A stretch of 47,354 nucleotides of DNA, from contig JAUCBJ010005781.1 of NCBI GenBank assembly GCA_032718475.1, forward strand, positions 1 to 47,354, in the 5' to 3' direction. Below are positions 41,566 to 47,354 of this stretch, in pieces. Numbering within the stretch: the first letter of the stretch is position 1; each line of letters begins with the position of its first letter. A model generated the notes under the pieces. The model saw nothing but the letters and a program-made list of their open reading frames with translations. It searched no databases and was not told the origin of the DNA. The position numbers and the translations under genes were made by a program. Source of the stretch: Nemertoderma westbladi. Lineage: Eukaryota > Xenacoelomorpha > Nemertodermatida > Nemertodermatidae.

Positions 41566-42206
41566 CCACCTGTGTCTCCTATATTAGTATTAATAGCCCC
41601 GTTATCAATATTATTATTTTCTAAATTATTAAATTATTTGAATTATTTTGTCTTTAAATTTAAATTATTATTCGAATTATTTGATATTTGAATTTAAATT
41701 ATTATTTAGATTATTTTGAATATTTGAATTAGAATTATTATTATTTTTATATTTAAATTAATATTATTATTTGAATTATTTGTATTTAAATTAGAATTAC
41801 CGGATAAAATATTATTTCCTGCAATAAAAGTTTGATTAGGGTTATCTACTACGGTACTATTAATATTAACGTTCTTCTAATGTATTGTTATTACCCCCCC
41901 CCCCCCCCCGCCCGTACGGTTACACCAGTCTCTGGGTCTGTCGCCCGGTCCCTGTAAGTGGGGTATTAACAAACGTTTCCACTACTTCTGGCTCCTCGTA
42001 AATACTACCCGAGCCAGCCTCACTCTCTGATAGTCCCAACTGCGCCAGTTCTAGTCGGCGCTTCTGCTTGGCCTGATATACTGCATAAGCCCCCTTAGCC
42101 GGGCGTGCATATCACCCCGCATACGCTTTCCCGCTCTCTCTCTCTCTCTATCCTCCCGTAAACTTTGCTCCGCAAATTCTACCTCTCTCGCGTCCCGCAC
42201 TCTACG
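41566..42206. other. AT-rich then mixed sequence inside the LTR element
   Basis: 41620-41880 is very AT-rich, with repeated AATTATTTGAATT-like blocks and a C run at about 41895-41909. No open frame of note. Confidence 0.5.
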
Positions 42207-43254
42207 TTAATTCTTTTCTCTCACTTCTCGTTCCTCGCGCTCTTTCTCTACTCTCGTCTCTCGTTCCTCGTGCTCTTTACGCTCGCTCATCTCTCTTTCA
42301 TCCCGTTCCCTACAGTTTCTCGCCACCCTCTCGGCCCTCTCTCTACACTCCTTTGCCAGTTCTCTCGCTTTCTCTAACAATGCAGTCCCCTCATCCAACT
42401 GCCTCTCTAACTCTTTCTGGTCTAGCGCCACCATGTCTAATTGACACGCCAGATCTATTTCTAACACCCTTCTTGCTTTTGCGGAGGATGTAGTCGCGGT
42501 CGGTCGGTCGGTCGGTCGCGACGGACTCCCGTCGCCTCTCTGTCCTACTAATTTTCCCCCGCTTTCCGGGGTTCTCGCTAACCGACGAGACCGAATCCTC
42601 GGAGTTAACCTCGGATTCGCCCTCATGCGGGTCCGCCCAACCCACTAACTTAATTCCCCTAGCATCCAATAAATACGGCCCTACGTACACAACTTGGGGC
42701 TCCATAATCCCGGATCGCCACAGTTCAAATAGTTTGGTGGCGACCCCCCTCGCTCTCTCACTCGCTAGTTCTCCCTGCCCGAAGCGAACTAGGTATCTAA
42801 AATGTTTGTTCGACTCACCTAGTTGCTGGCTTAACTTCTTCTGGTCTACCTTTGATCCTTGTCTGGCCTCTTTGAGCTGTTTCTTCATCGCATTGTAGGC
42901 TCGTCGGAGCCGGTCACTGGTTCCGACGTCCTCGTCGCCGATGTCTCCTCCTCCCCTCATGGTTCGGCGTCGTACCGGCGGCCCCACCGTCGCTGTTCTG
43001 GTGGGCCGTCAGTCGCCCTCGGCCTGTGGCTGGCCAGCGACATCGGTACTTCGACCGCCGTCGTGTGTCGACTCGTCCTCTCATCCTGGTAGATGGCCGC
43101 CCTCCGCTTGGGCTGCCGGATCGTCTCTCTCCGGCGAGTCCGGCGTTGCGGGTCGATGCCGTCGCGTCGCGGCCTCACGGATCGTTTCGTTGGTATCGTC
43201 CGGGGTCCGCGGTGGTGTCGTCTCTCCCTCTAGATTTCGGGGTTCTCCGCTCAT
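42207..43254 (-). pseudogene. N-terminal Gag-like coiled-coil region
   Basis: A minus-strand ATG at 43254, about 60 bases inside the 5' LTR, opens a 57-codon frame (MSGEPRNLEGETTPP). After a break, 42987-42391 reads RRAYNAMKKQLKEARQGSK and LFELWRSGIMEPQVVYVGPY. The overlapping frame 42626-42207 is a strongly charged E/R heptad-like coiled coil (ERAERVARNCRERDERE). Coiled coils at the Gag N-terminus are usual in BEL/Pao elements. Several frame breaks make an intact protein unlikely. Confidence 0.55.
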
Positions 43255-43316
43255 CTTCTAACTTTCTCCCTGGTGGCTGGCAGTCACAGTTTCAGCAGTT
43301 CTCTAGACTTTAGTAC

Positions 43317-43912
43317 TGTGACGGGATCACAGGATCCCGACCGGTTAATTTTCTGTTACGCGTCACCGCACGATTGAGAAAAGAGTTTGTTGTTGTTATT
43401 CTGATCTTGATATAAACTGATCATAATATAATATATGTAATAGCACAGTTGGAATAATGCAGTAAAGAATGATGTACCGGTAGTGATTGATAATATAGGT
43501 GGCGGCAGTGACGGTACTAAAGTGTCACCGATCTGCCCTACGTGACTGAGATAACTGAACTGGTAATGTAAATTGATTCATAATATATATTCACCCTTAC
43601 ACTACTGTGGCCTTAGTACCTAGCGGATGCTCTCTTCCCTGTCCCTGATTGGTTAGTACACTAATTCTCGGCTCCCACCTCTGTGGGAGTGGTTCCCCCC
43701 CCCCCCCCCCCCCCCCGCTGCTGGTACTTTCCCTCTCCAGGAGGTTTAACCTCTGACCTCCCTTTGCGTGGCTCTTTGGGGTTTGTTGTCCCCGTTATTG
43801 GTTGTGTGATACGAGGTAAATTGGGATTAATCTCGTATCCCCAATATTGCTGAAAAGGTGCCACTGCTCTACTTTATGGGGGTAATGTGAGGCGGAATTG
43901 AATCCGCTCACA
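43317..43912 (-). repeat. LTR, right (5' LTR of the element)
   Basis: About 596 bp; partner of 35935-36524. It ends CTCACA directly before the duplicated GTAAA of the host array. Confidence 0.95.
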
Positions 43913-46900
43913 GTAAATATATAAACTCTGTAATAAAGTATTCAAAGCAGGTTAATATATAAACTCTGTAATAAAGTATTCAAAGCAGGTAAATATATAA
44001 ACTTTATAGTAAAGTATTGAAAGCAGGTAAATATATAAACTCGGTAATAAAGTATTCAAAGCAGGTAAATATTTAAACTCTGTAATAAAGTATTCAAAGC
44101 AGGTAAATATATAAACTCTGTAATAAAGTATTCAAAGCAGGTAAATATATAAACTCTATAATAAAGTATTCAAAGCAGGTTAATATATAAACTCTGTAAT
44201 AAAGTATTCAAAGCAGGTAAATATATAAACTTTATAGTAAAGTATTGAAAGCAGGTAAATATATAAACTCTGTAATAAAGTATTCAAAGCCGGTAAATAT
44301 ATAAACTCTGTAATAAAGTATTCAAAGCAGGTTAATATATAAACTCTGTAATAAAGTATTCAAAGCAGGTAAATATATAAACTCTGTAATAAAGTATTCA
44401 AAGCCGGTAAATATATAAACTCTGTAATAAAGTATTCAAAGCAGGTTAATATATAAACTCTGTAATAAAGTATTCAAAGCAGGTAAATATATAAACTTTA
44501 TAGTAAAGTATTGAAAGCAGGTAAATATATAAACTCTGTAATAAAGTATTCAAAGCAGGTAAATATTTAAACTCTGTAATAAAGTATTCAAAGCAGGTAA
44601 ATATATAAACTTTACAGTAAAGTATTGAAAGCAGGTAAATATATAAACTCTGTAATAAAGTATTCAAAGCAGGTAAATATATAAACTCTATAATAAAGTA
44701 TTCAACGCAGGTAAATATTTAAACTCTGTAATAAAGTATTCAAAGCAGGTAAATATATAAACTCTATAATAAAGTATTCAACGCAGGTAAATATTTAAAC
44801 TCTGTAATAAAGTATTCAAAGCCGGTAAATATATAAACTCTGTAATAAAGTATTCAAAGCAGGTAAATATATAAACTCTATAATAAAGTATTCAACGCAG
44901 GTAAATATTTAAACTCTGTAATAAAGTATTCAAAGCCGGTAAATATTTAAACTCTGTAATAAAGTATTCAAAGCAGGTAAATATATAAACTCTACAATAA
45001 AGTATTCAACGCAGGTAAATATTTAAACTCTGTAATAAAGTATTCAAAGCCGGTAAATATTTAAACTCTGTAATAAAGTATTCAAAGCAGGTAAATATAT
45101 AAACTCTATAATAAAGTATTCAACGCAGGTAAATATTTAAACTCTGTAATAAAGTATTCAAAGCCGGTAAATATATAAACTCTGTAATAAAGTATTCAAA
45201 GCAGGTAAATATATAAACTCTATAATAAAGTATTCAACGCAGGTAAATATTTAAACTCTGTAATAAAGTATTCAAAGCCGGTAAATATATAAACTCTGTA
45301 ATAAAGTATTTAACGCAGGTAAATATATAAACTCTGTAATAAAGTATTCAAAGCAGATAAATATTTAAACTCTGTAATAAAGTATTTAACGCAGGTAAAT
45401 ATATAAACTCTGTAATAAAGTATTCAAAGCAGGTTAATATATAAACTCTGTAATAAAGTATTCAAGGCAGGTAAATGTATAAACTCTGTAATAAAGTATT
45501 CAAAGCAGGTAAATATATAAACTCTATAATAAAGTATTCAACGCAGGTAAATATTTAAACTCTGTAATAAAGTATTCAAAGCCGGTAAATATTTAAACTC
45601 TGTAATAAAGTATTCAAAGCAGGTAAATATATAAACTCTATAATAAAGTATTCAACGCAGGTAAATATTTAAACTCTGTAATAAAGTATTCAAAGCCGGT
45701 AAATATATAAACTCTATAATAAAGTATTCAACGCAGGTAAATATTTAAACTCTGTAATAAAGTATTCAAAGCAGGTAAATATATAAACTCTATAATAAAG
45801 TATTCAACGCAGGTAAATATTTAAACTCTGTAATAAAGTATTCAAAGCAGGTAAATATATAAACTCTATAATAAAGTATTCAACGCAGGTAAATATTTAA
45901 ACTCTGTAATAAAGTATTCAAAGCCGGTAAATATATAAACTCTATAATAAAGTATTCAACGCAGGTAAATATTTAAACTCTGTAATAAAGTATTCAAAGC
46001 AGGTAAATATATAAACTCTGTAATAAAGTATTCAAAGCAGGTAAATATATAAACTTTATAATAAAGTATTTAACGCAGGTAAATATATAAACTCTGTAAT
46101 AAAGTATTCAAAGCAGATAAATATTTAAACTCTGTAATAAAGTATTTAACGCAGGTAAATATATAAACTCTGTAATAAAGTATTCAAAGCAGGTTAATAT
46201 ATAAACTCTGTAATAAAGTATTCAAGGCAGGTAAATGTATAAACTCTGTAATAAAGTATTCAAAGCAGGTAAATATATAAACTCTGTAATAAAGTATTCA
46301 AAGCAGGTTAATATATAAACCCTGTAATAAAGTATTCAAAGCCGGTAAATATATAAACTTTATAATAAAGTATTGAAAGCAGGTAAATATATAAACTCTG
46401 TAATAAAGTATTCAAAGCCGGTAAATATATAAACTCTGTAATAAAGTATTCAAAGCAGGTTAATATATAAACTCTGTAATAAAGTATTCAAGGCAGGTAA
46501 ATATATAAACTCTGTAATAAAGTATTCAAAGCAGGTAAATATATAAACTCTGTAATAAAGTATTCAAAGCAGGTAAATATATAAACTCTGTAATAAAGTA
46601 TTCAAAGCAGGTTAATATATAAACTCTGTAATAAAGTATTCAAAGCAGGTAAATATATAAACTTTATAGTAAAGTATTGAAAGCAGGTAAATATATAAAC
46701 TCTGTAATAAAGTATTCAAAGCAGGTAAATATATAAACTCTATAATAAAGTATTCAACGCAGGTAAATATTTAAACTCTGTAATAAAGTATTCAAAGCAG
46801 GTAAATATATAAACTCTATAATAAAGTATTCAACGCAGGTAAATATTTAAACTCTGTAATAAAGTATTCAAAGCCGGTAAATATATAAACTCTGTAATAA

Positions 46901-47299
46901 AGTATTCAAAGCAGGTAAATATATAAACTTTATAATAAAGTATTTAACGCAGGTTAATATATAAACTCTGTAATAAAGTATTTAACGCAGGTAAATATTT
47001 AAACTCTGTAATAAAGTATTCAAAGCAGGTAAAGATATAAACTCTGTAATAAAGTATTCAAGGCAGGTAAATATATAAACTCTGTAATAAAGTATTCAAA
47101 GCAGGTAAATATATAAACTTTATGATAAAGTATTCAAAGCAGGTAAATATATAAACTCTGTAATAAAGTATTCAAAGCAGGTAAATATATAAAGTCTGTA
47201 ATAAAGTATTCAAAGCAGGTAAATATTTAAACTCTGTAATAAAGTATTCAAAGCAGGTAAATATATAAACTCTGAAATAAAGTATTCAAAGCCTGTAAA
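43913..47299 (+). repeat. 38-bp donor-site minisatellite, block B of copy 2, about 89 units
   Basis: Continuation of the array beyond the LTR insertion. Between about 44660 and 46000 a dimer-like higher-order pattern dominates: one unit with AAAGC(A/C)GGTAAATATATAAAC alternates with one with AACGCAGGTAAATATTTAAAC. Most units keep AG|GT and AATAAA. It ends at about 47299. Confidence 0.96.
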
Positions 47300-47354
47300 T
47301 ATAATTATGGGATGCCCCATTATAGCCCCCATTGCCATTATGCCCCATTCCGAT
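47300..47354. other. Sequence after the array
   Basis: 55 bases with GCCCCATT repeated three times. Too short to interpret; no LIM2 exon is visible. Confidence 0.4.

Larger units (their letters stand above)
35935..43912 (-). mobile_element. BEL/Pao-type LTR retrotransposon lacking pol, minus strand
   Basis: Two LTRs of about 590 bp (35935-36524 and 43317-43912) begin TGTGACGGGATCA and end AATCCGCTCACA, giving TG...CA ends. The host flanks are identical 5-mers, GTAAA (35930-35934 and 43913-43917), both inside the 38-bp array. On the minus strand a purine tract (ATGGGGGGGGAG) abuts the 36524 LTR, as expected for the plus-strand primer. The internal region (36525-43316) reads, on the minus strand, Gag-like frames, a zinc knuckle and an aspartic protease of BEL/Pao type, but no reverse transcriptase, RNase H or integrase; where pol should be there is only CT-rich simple sequence. 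The LTRs differ at about 15-20 positions by eye (about 97 percent identity), so the insertion is fairly young. It would be non-autonomous. No clear tRNA primer site was found. Confidence 0.9.

Overview
This is animal nuclear DNA: AT-rich, with multi-exon genes, GT-AG introns, tRNA-derived SINEs, a LINE, a BEL/Pao-type LTR element, several MITE-like elements and very large minisatellites. Gene content (tetraspanin, FHL-type LIM proteins, calbindin-like EF-hands) fits a marine invertebrate; I cannot name the species. No prokaryotic or organellar signal is seen. || LAYOUT. 1-3.65 kb is one 21-bp minisatellite (about 170 copies). 3.65-10.6 kb is intergenic with no convincing gene, but holds one TA-flanked element, two minus-strand SINEs, two copies of a MITE with 9-bp target duplications and a TTAA-flanked MITE ending in homopolymer G/C. 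10.67-11.53 kb is an intronless tetraspanin on the minus strand. It is divergent, across about 1.4 kb, from the main gene of the window (12919-23606, plus): seven coding exons encoding a predicted 427-residue protein in which two calbindin-like EF-hands are joined to a complete four-and-a-half-LIM (FHL) module. A second tandem copy starts at 25412 and is visible for four exons (to 33055). Its last exons are not in the window because its fourth intron is still minisatellite at the right end. || The most unusual structure is in the introns. Intron 4 of both copies is filled with a 38-bp minisatellite (about 84, 76 and 89 units in three blocks) whose unit is the last 22 bases of exon 4 plus the first 16 bases of the intron. 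Almost every unit therefore repeats a 5' splice site and an AATAAA hexamer. At the other end of the same intron in copy 1, the 3' splice site and the start of exon 5 are also tandemly repeated (five 41-bp spaced acceptors). Intron 6 holds 34 copies of a 47-bp unit that looks derived from that intron's own acceptor region. Three independent arrays in one gene thus seem to have grown from splice junctions. || The two gene copies are mosaics: the EF-hand exons and linker are clearly diverged, while the half-LIM and LIM1 coding sequences are 143/143 and 174/175 identical, although the introns between them are unrelated. || Mobile DNA has entered the same introns. A LINE (27.96-31.78 kb) lies between long inverted arms (27.41-27.60 and 31.90-32.08 kb) in intron 2 of copy 2; a 5'-truncated relative sits in intron 2 of copy 1. 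A BEL/Pao element without reverse transcriptase or integrase (35935-43912, minus) is inserted into the copy-2 minisatellite with identical 5-bp flanks.
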